From Hahella sp. (lineage in GTDB: Bacteria; Pseudomonadota; Gammaproteobacteria; Pseudomonadales; Oleiphilaceae), in contig JANQMN010000139.1 in the NCBI GenBank assembly GCA_028280065.1, positions 124,001-188,000 on the forward strand: 64,000 nt of DNA. Direction: 5' to 3'. A model generated the notes under the pieces. It saw only the letters and a list, made by a program, of their open reading frames with translations, was not told the DNA's origin and did no database searches. The position numbers were made by a program, and so were the translations under genes. The stretch's first letter is position 1. Every line of letters begins with the position of its first letter. Shown piece after piece: positions 1 to 9,002 of this stretch.

Positions 1-517
1 GGGTCAGATTATCCGTACGGCGTAGCGGTTTGAGTTGGTTTTCCTTAATCTCCCTTAAATAGACAAAAGCCAGTGTCATCGCCAGCGCTAAAAGGTAGAT
101 GAAAAATATCTGTACTTTCTCGGGACCTTCGTAAAACCCAATCAATGCAAAAGCCAACGCGATAGAGTAGCTGGCAGTGATAAAGGTTGCCGTTTGCACC
201 CGGTAGATAAAAAAAGCGACCAGCGGAAGCAAATAACACCATTGCTCCGCCGTTTGAGGATAGTGAACCAAACTAGCTAAAGTGATAAGCGCAAGAAATC
301 CGACCACAATATGCGAAAGCCAATGAGCACCGGACTGTTCCTTGGAAACTTTGTTTACCTTGCTGTTGATAAACAGCAACAGACAGAATGCGCTTGCCAC
401 GGTCGTCATCAACCACTCGGCACTGAACAGCGCGCCGATAGCCAGCATCCCGCTGACAACAGATGCCAGGCCAAATGCTTTGCTGCGTAATTGATTGTTA
501 ATCTCTACCGGATTCAT
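1..517 (-). CDS. membrane protein, probable diguanylate cyclase (5' part, truncated by window edge)
   Basis: The reading frame is open from an ATG at 515-517 to the left edge (172 residues, no stop). It encodes several hydrophobic segments in succession, roughly residues 13-50, 62-80, 88-130 and 134-150, giving about six membrane helices. After the last helix comes a short basic stretch ending RRTDNLT at the edge. A basic linker followed by DxLT is how GGDEF domains typically begin (DxLTGLxNR), so the missing part is inferred to be a cytoplasmic GGDEF domain that makes cyclic di-GMP. The catalytic motif itself lies outside the window, so the function is an inference. A membrane sensor with another output domain is the alternative. 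Confidence 0.6.
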   Translation of the reverse strand, partial: MNPVEINNQLRSKAFGLASVVSGMLAIGALFSAEWLMTTVASAFCLLLFINSKVNKVSKEQSGAHWLSHIVVGFLALITLASLVHYPQTAEQWCYLLPLVAFFIYRVQTATFITASYSIALAFALIGFYEGPEKVQIFFIYLLALAMTLAFVYLREIKENQLKPLRRTDNLT

Positions 518-831
518 ATTATTAGCGGGCAATATCCTTGTGCTGCCTTGTTGTGTCCTGAGACGTTAGTAGAAGCATAGACTAGCCTAGAGTAACAACG
601 GGAACAACAATAGTGTTCTTGATTTTGAATCGGGCTGGCCGGTCATTTAAATGGATTCGCTGATTCCTGTGTGGTTATGATCGAGCAAATTCACTCCTTT
701 TGTGGTACGAGAAAACTCGTCGGATGGCGGTTCAAGGAAAAATCGGTCCAGTTAACAGGATTTTTTCGTTACAATCGAAGTTTGGTCTTCAGACGATTAG
801 ATAGAGAAATTGAGTTAGAGGCGTCAATCTA
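518..831. other. intergenic region between divergent membrane protein and proA
   Basis: This is a divergent promoter region. A TACAAT hexamer at 770-775 could be the proA -10 element, but no good -35 element is placed correctly. A small inverted repeat (ACGAG-AAAA-CTCGT) lies at 707-720. No gene is seen. Confidence 0.35.
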
Positions 832-2088
832 ATGGACATTAACAGCTATATGGCTGAAGTCGGGCAGCAGGCCCGCACTGCCTCCCGAGCAATGGCAAGG
901 GTGACAACAGCGGCGAAAAACACGGCGTTGCAGGCGATTGCCGAAGCGCTGGAAAATGCGCGCGAATCCTTGCTGGAAGCCAACCGACAGGACTTGGAAA
1001 CCGGGCGGAATAACGGGCTGGATGCCGCACTGTTGGACCGCCTGGAGCTGAATGAAACGCGAATTGACGGGATGATCGAAGGATTAAGGCAAGTCGCTGC
1101 ATTACCGGATCCGGTCGGGGCCATTACCGATTTGAATTATCGCCCGAGCGGCATTCAGGTTGGCAAAATGCGGGTCCCGCTGGGAGTGATCGGAATAATT
1201 TACGAGAGTCGTCCGAATGTTACCGTGGAAGCGGCGAGTCTATGTTTGAAATCGGGCAATGCGACCATTCTTCGCGGCGGAAGCGAAGCGATTCACAGCA
1301 ACCAGGCGATCGCCAAGTGCATTAATCAGGGCTTGCAGGCCGCCGGATTGCCTACACAGGCGGTGCAAGTGGTGAAGACCACCGATCGTGCTGCCGTCGG
1401 CTGTTTGATCAGCATGCCGCAATATGTCGATGTCATCGTGCCTCGAGGCGGAAAGGGGCTTATCGAGCGTATCAGTAACGAGGCGCGAGTGCCGGTAATC
1501 AAGCATTTGGACGGTGTCTGTCACGTCTACATTGATCGTGACGCGGATATGCAAAAAGCCCTGGATATTGCGTTTAATGCGAAAACCCAGCGCTACGGAA
1601 CCTGTAACACCATGGAGTCCTTGTTGGTGGATGCGGAAATCGCCATGCGAGTGCTGCCCCGGTTAGCGGAAAAATATCTTGCCGAAGGCGTGGAGCTGCG
1701 AGGCTGTGAACGCACCCGGGAAGTGTTGCCGGATATTAAATCTGCCGGAGAAGAGGATTGGCATACAGAGTATTTGGCGCCGATCCTGTCCATTCGGATC
1801 ATTGACGGTATTGATGCTGCGATTCAACATATCAACCAGTATAGTTCGCAACATACGGATGCTATTGTCACGGAAAATTACGCTAAAAGCCGGAAGTTCC
1901 TGACGGAAGTTGATAGTAGTTCCGTCATGGTGAATGCATCGACCCGGTTTGCCGATGGTTTCGAATATGGATTGGGTGCTGAGATCGGCATTTCAACCGA
2001 CAAAATCCATGCCCGGGGTCCTGTGGGCCTGGAAGGATTGACTTCCCAGAAATATGTAGTATTGGGCGATGGTCATATCCGTCGGTAA
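832..2088 (+). CDS. proA: gamma-glutamyl phosphate reductase
   Basis: Cytoplasmic NADPH-dependent enzyme of proline synthesis. It reduces gamma-glutamyl phosphate to glutamate-5-semialdehyde, the step after the ProB kinase. The 418-residue length matches the family. The aldehyde-dehydrogenase-type fold carries the catalytic cysteine in [10 protein letters not shown] (Cys258) and a conserved [11 protein letters not shown] block near residues 124-134. The ATG at 832 is used, and the protein begins with an ordinary family N-terminus. proB is not adjacent; in Pseudomonas it is likewise remote, and proA sits just upstream of nadD exactly as here. The gap to nadD is 26 bp, so co-transcription is likely. 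Confidence 0.97.
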   Translation: MDINSYMAEVGQQARTASRAMARVTTAAKNTALQAIAEALENARESLLEANRQDLETGRNNGLDAALLDRLELNETRIDGMIEGLRQVAALPDPVGAITDLNYRPSGIQVGKMRVPLGVIGIIYESRPNVTVEAASLCLKSGNATILRGGSEAIHSNQAIAKCINQGLQAAGLPTQAVQVVKTTDRAAVGCLISMPQYVDVIVPRGGKGLIERISNEARVPVIKHLDGVCHVYIDRDADMQKALDIAFNAKTQRYGTCNTMESLLVDAEIAMRVLPRLAEKYLAEGVELRGCERTREVLPDIKSAGEEDWHTEYLAPILSIRIIDGIDAAIQHINQYSSQHTDAIVTENYAKSRKFLTEVDSSSVMVNASTRFADGFEYGLGAEIGISTDKIHARGPVGLEGLTSQKYVVLGDGHIRR

Positions 2089-2114
2089 GCCTGATTCAAA
2101 GGAGAGCACGGCAG

Positions 2115-2792
2115 TTGATTGACCGGCAGCCGCTAGTGATTTATGGCGGCACCTTTGATCCCGTCCATTTTGGACATCTCAGAACGGCGATGGAGCTGCA
2201 TCAGTTGTTTGACGGCGATGCTCAGGTGTCGATTCTTCCCTGCGGAGACCCGAGACACCGGCAAGCGCCGCTTGCCGATGGTTCGCATCGCCTGAAGATG
2301 TTGCGCTTGGCATTGGGAAAACAGGACGGTTTAACTGCCGATGACCGGGAGATACGGCGTTCCGGCGCCACTTATACGGCGGATACGCTGCTGGAAGTCC
2401 GACAAGCGGAAGGAGACCGCCCGCTGATCCTGGTCATGGGTGGAGACGCGTTTCTGGGGCTACCGAAATGGCATCGTTGGCTGGAAATTATTCAGTTAGC
2501 CCATATAATGGTGGTAAGACGGCCGAACTGGTCATTTTCTGGGCAAGGTGATTTGAAAGATTTCTACCAAGAACATCATTCCGAAGATTTGAACGCATTA
2601 ACGACTCATCCTGCCGGTAAGCTCTACTTCACAAGTTTGACTCAAATGGATATCTCCAGTACAGCTATAAGAAGGTTGTTGCGAGATGGCCATTCCCCAC
2701 GCTTTCTGTTACCTGATGCGGTCTTGGCTTACATCTTTGCGCAAAAGCTATACGGTGTTGCCGATTTGCCAATGCCACGCGAAATTCAATAA
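2115..2792 (+). CDS. nadD: nicotinate-nucleotide adenylyltransferase
   Basis: Transfers AMP from ATP to nicotinate mononucleotide, the shared step of de novo and salvage NAD synthesis, in the cytoplasm. The nucleotidyltransferase signature GGTFDPVHFGH is at residues 11-21, with HxGH at 18-21. The ISSTAIRR motif typical of this superfamily sits near the C-terminus. At 225 residues it has normal length. The start is a TTG with a GGAGAG ribosome-binding site at 2101-2106. No ATG exists in frame near the conserved N-terminus, so the TTG is accepted. It belongs to the proA-nadD-rsfS-rlmH run, with a 17-bp gap to rsfS. Confidence 0.96.
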   Translation: MIDRQPLVIYGGTFDPVHFGHLRTAMELHQLFDGDAQVSILPCGDPRHRQAPLADGSHRLKMLRLALGKQDGLTADDREIRRSGATYTADTLLEVRQAEGDRPLILVMGGDAFLGLPKWHRWLEIIQLAHIMVVRRPNWSFSGQGDLKDFYQEHHSEDLNALTTHPAGKLYFTSLTQMDISSTAIRRLLRDGHSPRFLLPDAVLAYIFAQKLYGVADLPMPREIQ

Positions 2793-2809
2793 CACCTCTA
2801 TGAGGCAAT

Positions 2810-3166
2810 ATGGAGACTGAAAACCTGAAAAATATCGTGATTAAAGCTTTGGAAGATCTCAAAGCGAAGGACATATCCATACTGGACGTAAGCGAACGTA
2901 CCAGTGTGACGGATTACATGATTATCGCCAGCGGTAATTCTACCCGGCATGTGAAATCAATCGCCGATAACGTCATTACCGAAGTTAAGGCCAATGGAGT
3001 GCGCCCCTTCGGCTCCGAAGGCGGCGATGCATCGGATTGGATACTGGTCGATCTGGGCGACCTGGTTGTGCATATCATGTTGCCGGCGGCCAGGGAGTTT
3101 TACGACCTGGAACGTTTCTGGCGTGACGCACCTGCGGATCAGAATCTTATTCAGCAAGCGCATTAA
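2810..3166 (+). CDS. rsfS: ribosomal silencing factor RsfS
   Basis: RsfS (YbeB/Iojap family) binds ribosomal protein L14 on the 50S subunit and blocks subunit joining under starvation. The 118 residues match the family. The conserved core is visible as [48 protein letters not shown] and the final DLERFWRDA. Its place between nadD and rlmH is conserved across gammaproteobacteria. It is followed after 8 bp by rlmH, so the two are very probably translated from one message. Confidence 0.97.
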   Translation: METENLKNIVIKALEDLKAKDISILDVSERTSVTDYMIIASGNSTRHVKSIADNVITEVKANGVRPFGSEGGDASDWILVDLGDLVVHIMLPAAREFYDLERFWRDAPADQNLIQQAH

Positions 3167-3174
3167 TTCTGGCG

Positions 3175-3645
3175 ATGCAAATACGGATACTGGCGGTCGG
3201 CACTAAAATGCCTGCCTGGGTAGAACAAGGATGTCATGAATATGCTAAGCGCATGCCGAGAGAGCTTGCTGTAGAAATTCAGGAAATTCCCATGGCCAAA
3301 CGCCATAAAAACGCCGATGCAGCGCAACTACAACGCCAGGAAGGCGCGCAACTACTGGGGCAAGTAACTCCGCGAGACCATGTCGTTGCCTTGGAAGTCA
3401 ATGGCAAGGCGTGGACCACCAGGCAGCTGGCTGACCAGATTGAACGCTGGCAGTTGATGGGTGGCAACGTGGCGCTGCTGATCGGTGGTCCGGACGGTTT
3501 GTCGGAAGAATGCCGGCAACGGGCAAATCAACAGTGGTCACTATCGCCACTGACGCTGCCGCATCCGTTGGTGCGGGTAATTCTTGCAGAACAGATCTAT
3601 CGCGCCTGGAGTGTGGTGAAAGGCCATCCTTATCATCGTGCATAG
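3175..3645 (+). CDS. rlmH: 23S rRNA pseudouridine-1915 N3-methyltransferase
   Basis: A SPOUT-class methyltransferase that uses S-adenosylmethionine to methylate pseudouridine 1915 in helix 69 of 23S rRNA on the assembled 70S ribosome. The length (156 aa) is normal. The knot region is visible as NVALLIGGPDGLSEECRQRA, followed by LSPLTLPHPLVRVILAEQIYRAW. It ends with the diagnostic HPYHR tail. The start ATG at 3175 gives MQIRILAVGTKMP, the usual N-terminus. It is the last gene of the first operon-like run; a 183-bp gap precedes mrdA. Confidence 0.97.
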   Translation: MQIRILAVGTKMPAWVEQGCHEYAKRMPRELAVEIQEIPMAKRHKNADAAQLQRQEGAQLLGQVTPRDHVVALEVNGKAWTTRQLADQIERWQLMGGNVALLIGGPDGLSEECRQRANQQWSLSPLTLPHPLVRVILAEQIYRAWSVVKGHPYHRA

Positions 3646-3828
3646 CTTGCCCGGGAAAGCCTATTGAAGGGCCGGCCAAATAGCTGTTGCGATAGAGGGA
3701 TTAGGGGTTCGGTAAAGGATTAGCATCCTGTAACCTTGGTACAGGGCGGTCGTGACCCGGATGATTGTGCGCTAACATATTTCTAGTACTTCTGAATCAT
3801 GATTAAAGTTTTTCCCACCTGATTAGAA

Positions 3829-5706
3829 ATGGCATCTAGAGAATTCAAAGACCACTTTCGTGAGCAGCGAATATTTTTTAGTCGTGCTGTTCTTGCCGTG
3901 TCCATGGTTTTCATTCTGCTTGGAATCATTGCGGCGCGTTATTACTATCTACAGATAAACCAGCATGAGATTTTCGATACATTATCCGACCAAAACAGGA
4001 TGCAGCTGCAACCGGTAACGCCGACCCGGGGACTGATTTATGACCGCAACGGTGTACTACTGGCGGATAACCAACCCACCTTTGCACTCACTCTGGTTAA
4101 GGAGTGGGTGGATAACATGGAACAAACCATTGCCCAACTAGGGCAATGGGTGGATGTAAGCGAGCAGGATATCGAATCCTTCTACAAGCGGTTGCAACAA
4201 CGTCGCAGGCCCTATGAGTCAGTAACCCTCAAAACCCGCTTAACAGAGGATGAAATAGCCAGAATTGCGGTGCACCGGCATTTGGTAAAGGGTGTGCAAG
4301 TAGAGGCAGAGCTCATCAGGCAATACCCGCTGGGTGAAGACTTCGCTCATATGTTGGGTTATGTAGGCCGAATCAATGAAGAAGAGCTGCAATTGGTCGA
4401 TCCCGCGAACTATAGCGGCACCCAATATTACGGCAAGTTAGGCGTAGAAGGACACTATGAGTCATTGCTGCACGGCACGGCAGGTTTTCAAACGATTGAA
4501 TCCGATGCCCGTGGCCGGATTTTGCGGGTTCTCGACCGGGACCCGCCTACACCCGGCGCCGACCTGACTTTGCATATTGATTCCTCGCTGCAACAGGTTG
4601 CCGTACAGGCTTTGGGTGACCGAAAAGGCTCGGTGGTGGTGATTGATCCGACAAGTGGCGGGATCCTTACCATGGTCAGTACGCCTAGCTTCGATCCGAA
4701 CCTTTTTGTGACTGGAATCGATAGGAAAACCTACAAAGCATTGCAGAATTCTAAGGCCATTCCGTTGTTCGATCGCTCACTAAGAGGGCAGTATCCGCCT
4801 GGATCTACGATTAAACCTATTATCGGATTGGCCGGCCTGGATCAAGGATTTGTCACGCCGGAACACAAAGTTTGGGATCCGGGCTTTTATCAGTTGAAAA
4901 ACAGTTCACATAAGTATCGCGACTGGAAGCGAACCGGACACGGCTGGATGAACCTGAAACAGTCCATCGCCCAGAGCTGTGATGTCTATTTTTACGATTT
5001 AGGCTATCGAATGGGAGTGGATCATATGCACGACTACATGGCGCGCTTTGGCTTTGGTCAACTGATTGCCCACGATATCGATCGCGCCAAGTCGGGGCTG
5101 TTGCCCTCCAGAGAATGGAAGCGGGCTTTTCGATCTGCCTCCTGGTATCCGGGCGACTCCATCAACATGAGTATCGGCCAGGGCTTTATGTTGGCGACAC
5201 CATTGCAACTAGCGGCCGCCACCGTTGTACTCGCCAACCGGGGAAAATGGGTGCAACCCAGGTTGTTGAAAGCGATTAATGAAGTCGACATCGTGGTAGA
5301 AAGCAAGCCCGACGATGTGACGGTCAACGAAGAGTGGTATTGGGATGCCGTGATCAATGCGATGGAGGAGGTCATGCACGGGCCGCGCGGTACCGCCAGG
5401 AAAAGCGCCGCGGGCACATCCTATCGAATAGCCGGAAAGACAGGAACCGCGCAGGTTATCGCAATAAAGCAGGGTGAAGAGTATGATGCCGATGCGATTG
5501 CCGAAGAACACCGCGATCATGGTCTGTTTATCGGCTTTGCGCCTATTGTTGACCCTAAGCTGGCACTGGCGGTAGTGGTCGAAAACGGCGGTGGCGGCAG
5601 TAGTGCGGCGGCTCCGGTTGCACGGCAACTGTTCGACGCTTATTTACTGGATTCAATTCTTACGGAATCCACTGAAGATATACCGAACCGACAAGCCGGA
5701 CTGTAG
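3829..5706 (+). CDS. mrdA: penicillin-binding protein 2 (rod-shape transpeptidase)
   Basis: Cell-elongation D,D-transpeptidase of the inner membrane, which works with RodA to crosslink lateral-wall peptidoglycan. There is a single N-terminal membrane anchor at about residues 17-40. A dimerisation/pedestal domain follows, then a transpeptidase domain with all three catalytic motifs: STIK (Ser326), SCD (383-385) and KTGT (537-540). The length of 625 aa is typical. The 183-bp upstream gap probably holds its promoter, although I see no convincing hexamers and the ribosome-binding site is weak. rodA follows after 35 bp, the standard elongasome pairing. Confidence 0.96.
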   Translation: MASREFKDHFREQRIFFSRAVLAVSMVFILLGIIAARYYYLQINQHEIFDTLSDQNRMQLQPVTPTRGLIYDRNGVLLADNQPTFALTLVKEWVDNMEQTIAQLGQWVDVSEQDIESFYKRLQQRRRPYESVTLKTRLTEDEIARIAVHRHLVKGVQVEAELIRQYPLGEDFAHMLGYVGRINEEELQLVDPANYSGTQYYGKLGVEGHYESLLHGTAGFQTIESDARGRILRVLDRDPPTPGADLTLHIDSSLQQVAVQALGDRKGSVVVIDPTSGGILTMVSTPSFDPNLFVTGIDRKTYKALQNSKAIPLFDRSLRGQYPPGSTIKPIIGLAGLDQGFVTPEHKVWDPGFYQLKNSSHKYRDWKRTGHGWMNLKQSIAQSCDVYFYDLGYRMGVDHMHDYMARFGFGQLIAHDIDRAKSGLLPSREWKRAFRSASWYPGDSINMSIGQGFMLATPLQLAAATVVLANRGKWVQPRLLKAINEVDIVVESKPDDVTVNEEWYWDAVINAMEEVMHGPRGTARKSAAGTSYRIAGKTGTAQVIAIKQGEEYDADAIAEEHRDHGLFIGFAPIVDPKLALAVVVENGGGGSSAAAPVARQLFDAYLLDSILTESTEDIPNRQAGL

Positions 5707-5741
5707 CAGGCTGACGTTTGGCTGGGAAATACGATTAGTCT

Positions 5742-6896
5742 ATGAGTAATGGAGATTTTGTCAGGCAGTTGCCGGGTGCTGCAGACTATTTTAGCAGACC
5801 ATCCAGTTTGGCAACGCGTCTCCATGTGGATGTGATACTGCTATTTTTGCTGCTCCTGCTCGTTGTTATCGGTCTGGTGGTCCTGTATAGCGGAAGTGGG
5901 CAGAGTATCGGGGAAGTCAAACGCCAGGCGATTCATTTTCTCGTGGCCTTGGTGTTAATGGTTTGTATCGCCCAGGTAGATCCCAATGTAATCAAACGCT
6001 GGGCGCCCTGGATTTACTTTTTCGGCCTCCTGGGGCTGGTTGCGGTGCTGATAGCAGGTACCGATGCCAAAGGGGCGCAGCGCTGGCTGAAAATTCCCGG
6101 CATAGGTCTCCGCATTCAACCTTCCGAGTTTATGAAGCTGGCAGTTCCCATGATGGTAGCCTGGTATCTATCGGACCGCTCGCTGCCTCCAGGATTCAAA
6201 CATATCGCAGGCGCATTGTTGATCCTGCTTCCACCGGCAGCGCTCATTGCTGTGCAACCTGATCTCGGAACTTCTATTTTGATAGCTTCCAGCGGTATTT
6301 TTGTATTGCTGTTTTCCGGGCTGGGGTGGCGTTGGATTGCCGGTTTCGCTGGGTCCGTGGCGGCATTCGCGCCCGTTATGTGGTTTTTTGTGATGCACGA
6401 CTATCAAAAACAGCGCGTCATTACCTTGCTGGATCCCGCACAAGATCCACTGGGCGCCGGGTGGAACATTATCCAGTCGAAAATTGCCATCGGCTCCGGC
6501 GGCGTAGAAGGCAAGGGTTGGCTGGCGGGCACGCAATCCCACCTGGATTTTCTGCCGGAAAGTCATACCGACTTTATTATCGCGGTCCTGGCAGAAGAAT
6601 TCGGCTACCTTGGAATCGGCGGAATACTCTTGCTGTATCTGCTGATTATTCTTCGTGGCATGGTTATCGCCGTGCGCGGTCAGGATACTTTTGCCCGCTT
6701 GCTTGCCGGTTCCTACGTCATGACGTTTTTTGTGTATGTGTTTGTAAACATGGGCATGGTCAGCGGAATATTGCCTGTGGTTGGCGTGCCGCTTCCGTTA
6801 GTGAGTTATGGCGGTACGTCAGTACTAACGCTGATGGTATCGTTCGGCATCCTCATGTCCATTCATAGTCATCGAAAAATGCTGTCCCAGTATTGA
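5742..6896 (+). CDS. rodA: rod-shape SEDS glycosyltransferase RodA
   Basis: Polytopic inner-membrane peptidoglycan glycan-strand polymerase of the SEDS family, partner of PBP2. Hydrophobic segments along 384 residues indicate about ten helices. Family landmarks include GAQRWLKIPGIGLRIQPSEFMKLAV, the QPDLGTS block, LDPAQDPLGAGWNIIQSKIAIGSGG, LPESHTDFIIAVLAEEFG and the C-terminal GVPLPLVSYGGTSVLTLM. The downstream lytic transglycosylase begins within or just after the stop codon, so the genes are transcribed together. Confidence 0.96.
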   Translation: MSNGDFVRQLPGAADYFSRPSSLATRLHVDVILLFLLLLLVVIGLVVLYSGSGQSIGEVKRQAIHFLVALVLMVCIAQVDPNVIKRWAPWIYFFGLLGLVAVLIAGTDAKGAQRWLKIPGIGLRIQPSEFMKLAVPMMVAWYLSDRSLPPGFKHIAGALLILLPPAALIAVQPDLGTSILIASSGIFVLLFSGLGWRWIAGFAGSVAAFAPVMWFFVMHDYQKQRVITLLDPAQDPLGAGWNIIQSKIAIGSGGVEGKGWLAGTQSHLDFLPESHTDFIIAVLAEEFGYLGIGGILLLYLLIILRGMVIAVRGQDTFARLLAGSYVMTFFVYVFVNMGMVSGILPVVGVPLPLVSYGGTSVLTLMVSFGILMSIHSHRKMLSQY

Positions 6897-6952
6897 GATT
6901 ACCCATCATCGTGCAAAACAGAATCCTTCAACGGCATTTTAAAAATCGAATC

Positions 6953-7948
6953 ATGCGCTTGCTTGGTCAAATCCTGATATTGACCAGCCTATTTGCGGTT
7001 AATGGATCCGTTGCCTCTGAGTCACCGGCAGATTGGCGTAAGAAAATTGATCAGTTCGTTGTGCAACAGACCCATAAACATGGCTTCGACAAGACGTTTC
7101 TGGAAGACGTTTTCAGTAATGTTCGCTACCAGAAAGCAGTCATTGATGCGATCAGTCGGCCTGCGGAACAGGTTCTGGAGTGGAAAGACTACCGAAAAAT
7201 TTTTCTGACAGAACAACGCATTAATGAGGGAAAAGCCTTTATTCAAAGGCATAAGGAAAATTTACTGCAGGCGCAACAGGAGTTTGGAGTGCCTCCCCAA
7301 GTAGTGGCCGCCATTATTGGCGTTGAAACCTTCTATGGCCGCTATCGAGGCAAATATAAAGTTCTCGATGCATTGGCAACCTTGGCATTTGCCTACCCGA
7401 GACGCGGTAAGTTTTTCAGGAGTGAGCTGGAACAGTTTTTACTCCTGACCAGAGAGCAAAAGTTTACAGCGGCCAACGTCCTGGGCTCATATGCGGGAGC
7501 CATGGGCTACGGACAGTTTATTCCCAGTAGTTATCGGCACTACGCCATCGATTTCGATGGTGATCAGGTTGCCGATTTGTTAAATAATGAGGCCGATGCA
7601 ATTGGCAGCGTTGCAAATTATTTACATTTGCATGGCTGGAAGAAGGGTACGTCTGTGGTTGCCCCGGCAAACCTTAGCCAAAATGCGTTGCGGCAGATTC
7701 CGGTTCCGAGGCACTTGAAGTTGTCGCAGGATATTGGCGGCTTACTGAAAGGCGGGGTGGAGTTCGAGTACCTTCCCGGAACGCCGCCTGCTGCACGATT
7801 GCTGCGTTTAGTGACGGAAAAAGGACCGGAATACTGGGTGGCCTTTAAAAACTTTTACGTCCTAACCCGCTATAATCACAGCAGTTTATATGCTATGGCC
7901 GTTTATCAATTAAGCGTAACACTGCGCGAAGAATCAGGTCCATTGTGA
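6953..7948 (+). CDS. mltB: lytic murein transglycosylase B family
   Basis: Cleaves the glycan strands of peptidoglycan to 1,6-anhydro products in the periplasm. The ATG at 6953 gives a clean signal peptide (MRLLGQILILTSLFAVNGSVAS) with no lipobox cysteine. It therefore resembles the soluble SltB1 of Pseudomonas, which occupies this same position, rather than lipoprotein MltB. The catalytic glutamate lies in AAIIGVETFYGRYRGKYKVLDALATLAF, and the GAMGYGQFIPSSYRHYAIDFDGD signature follows. Upstream in-frame starts (TTG at 6893 overlapping the rodA stop, or GTG at 6911) are possible but would lengthen the signal peptide awkwardly. Its stop overlaps the rlpA start. Confidence 0.92.
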   Translation: MRLLGQILILTSLFAVNGSVASESPADWRKKIDQFVVQQTHKHGFDKTFLEDVFSNVRYQKAVIDAISRPAEQVLEWKDYRKIFLTEQRINEGKAFIQRHKENLLQAQQEFGVPPQVVAAIIGVETFYGRYRGKYKVLDALATLAFAYPRRGKFFRSELEQFLLLTREQKFTAANVLGSYAGAMGYGQFIPSSYRHYAIDFDGDQVADLLNNEADAIGSVANYLHLHGWKKGTSVVAPANLSQNALRQIPVPRHLKLSQDIGGLLKGGVEFEYLPGTPPAARLLRLVTEKGPEYWVAFKNFYVLTRYNHSSLYAMAVYQLSVTLREESGPL

Positions 7949-8796
7949 TGAAACCAGCATACAAACATCCGCCTTTGGTCTATCTAACCTGGGGCCTGTT
8001 CGCCGTGATTAGCCTGGCGTTGATTGCCTGTACCCCCTCCCGCTATGAACTGGATAACGACCGGGCGCCAGATCAGGATCTCGACATCAGCCATATTCCG
8101 GAACCGACACCCAGACTGTTACCCAAAAGCGCGCGTGGTAACAAGAGTCCCTATAGCGTTTGGGGGAAAAGTTATCAGGTGATGGCTTCCAGTGCCGGGT
8201 ACAGGAAAGAGGGAATAGCCTCCTGGTATGGCAAGAAGTTTCATGGTTATGAAACATCGAACGGTGAAATTTACGATATGTACGACTTCACCGCGGCCCA
8301 TAAACATCTGCCATTGCCCAGCTACGTGCGCGTGACCAATCTGGAAAACGGCCGCCGGGTTATCGTCAGAGTCAATGATAGAGGGCCGTTTCATGATGAC
8401 CGAATAATCGATCTTAGCTATGCGGCGGCGAAAAAACTGGGCTATCTCAAGCAAGGAACGGTGCGGGTCTTGGTTGAAGCATTTCCATTTGGCGATACGC
8501 CGGAGGCGCAACGGGCAACGTTGACAGATGTTGCTGCAGCGACTGTCACGGTGCGACAAAGCCAATACTTTCTGCAAGTTGGCGCTTATGCGGATAAGCG
8601 ATTCGCGCTCCGGACAATGAGCGAACTCAATAACCTGTTAAACCAATCGGCACAGGTAAACCGCAGTCTCGCGCCAAATAGCCTGCATCGTGTGCGAATC
8701 GGTCCTTTTGCAACCGAGGCCGAAGCGCTGGAGATCAGAAAGCTGCTGCAGGGCACCCGATTTAAGAACGCTATGCTGCTGTATGTGGCGCCATAG
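7948..8796 (+). CDS. rlpA: septal ring / peptidoglycan lipoprotein RlpA
   Basis: Outer-membrane lipoprotein and lytic transglycosylase that acts on denuded glycan strands in Pseudomonas. The signal peptide ends with a lipobox (LIAC), so the mature protein starts at that cysteine. The double-psi beta-barrel follows: GIASWYGKKFHGYETSNGE, TAAHKHLPLPSYVRVTN and VRVNDRGPFHDDRIIDLS. A C-terminal SPOR domain starts at about residue 208 with YFLQVGAYADKRFA. The ATG overlaps the previous stop (TGATG); a GTG one codon upstream is equally possible. The operon context with mltB and dacA is conserved. Confidence 0.95.
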   Translation: MKPAYKHPPLVYLTWGLFAVISLALIACTPSRYELDNDRAPDQDLDISHIPEPTPRLLPKSARGNKSPYSVWGKSYQVMASSAGYRKEGIASWYGKKFHGYETSNGEIYDMYDFTAAHKHLPLPSYVRVTNLENGRRVIVRVNDRGPFHDDRIIDLSYAAAKKLGYLKQGTVRVLVEAFPFGDTPEAQRATLTDVAAATVTVRQSQYFLQVGAYADKRFALRTMSELNNLLNQSAQVNRSLAPNSLHRVRIGPFATEAEALEIRKLLQGTRFKNAMLLYVAP

Positions 8797-9002
8797 CGCT
8801 ATTTACTAATCAACTGAGGGAGCTACCTGACGATAGTCTCAGTTTACGCGATGTGACACCCATGGAAGTCCGATACGATGCTCGATTTACCTCAAGTAAT
8901 TACCATTCGACTAAGAGGGTGAATATTGGGCGCTTTTCCGTTAGTATCAGTGCCCGATTGACCTGCCCGAATTCATAAAAAGCAAGTGATTAGAGAAGCA
9001 AG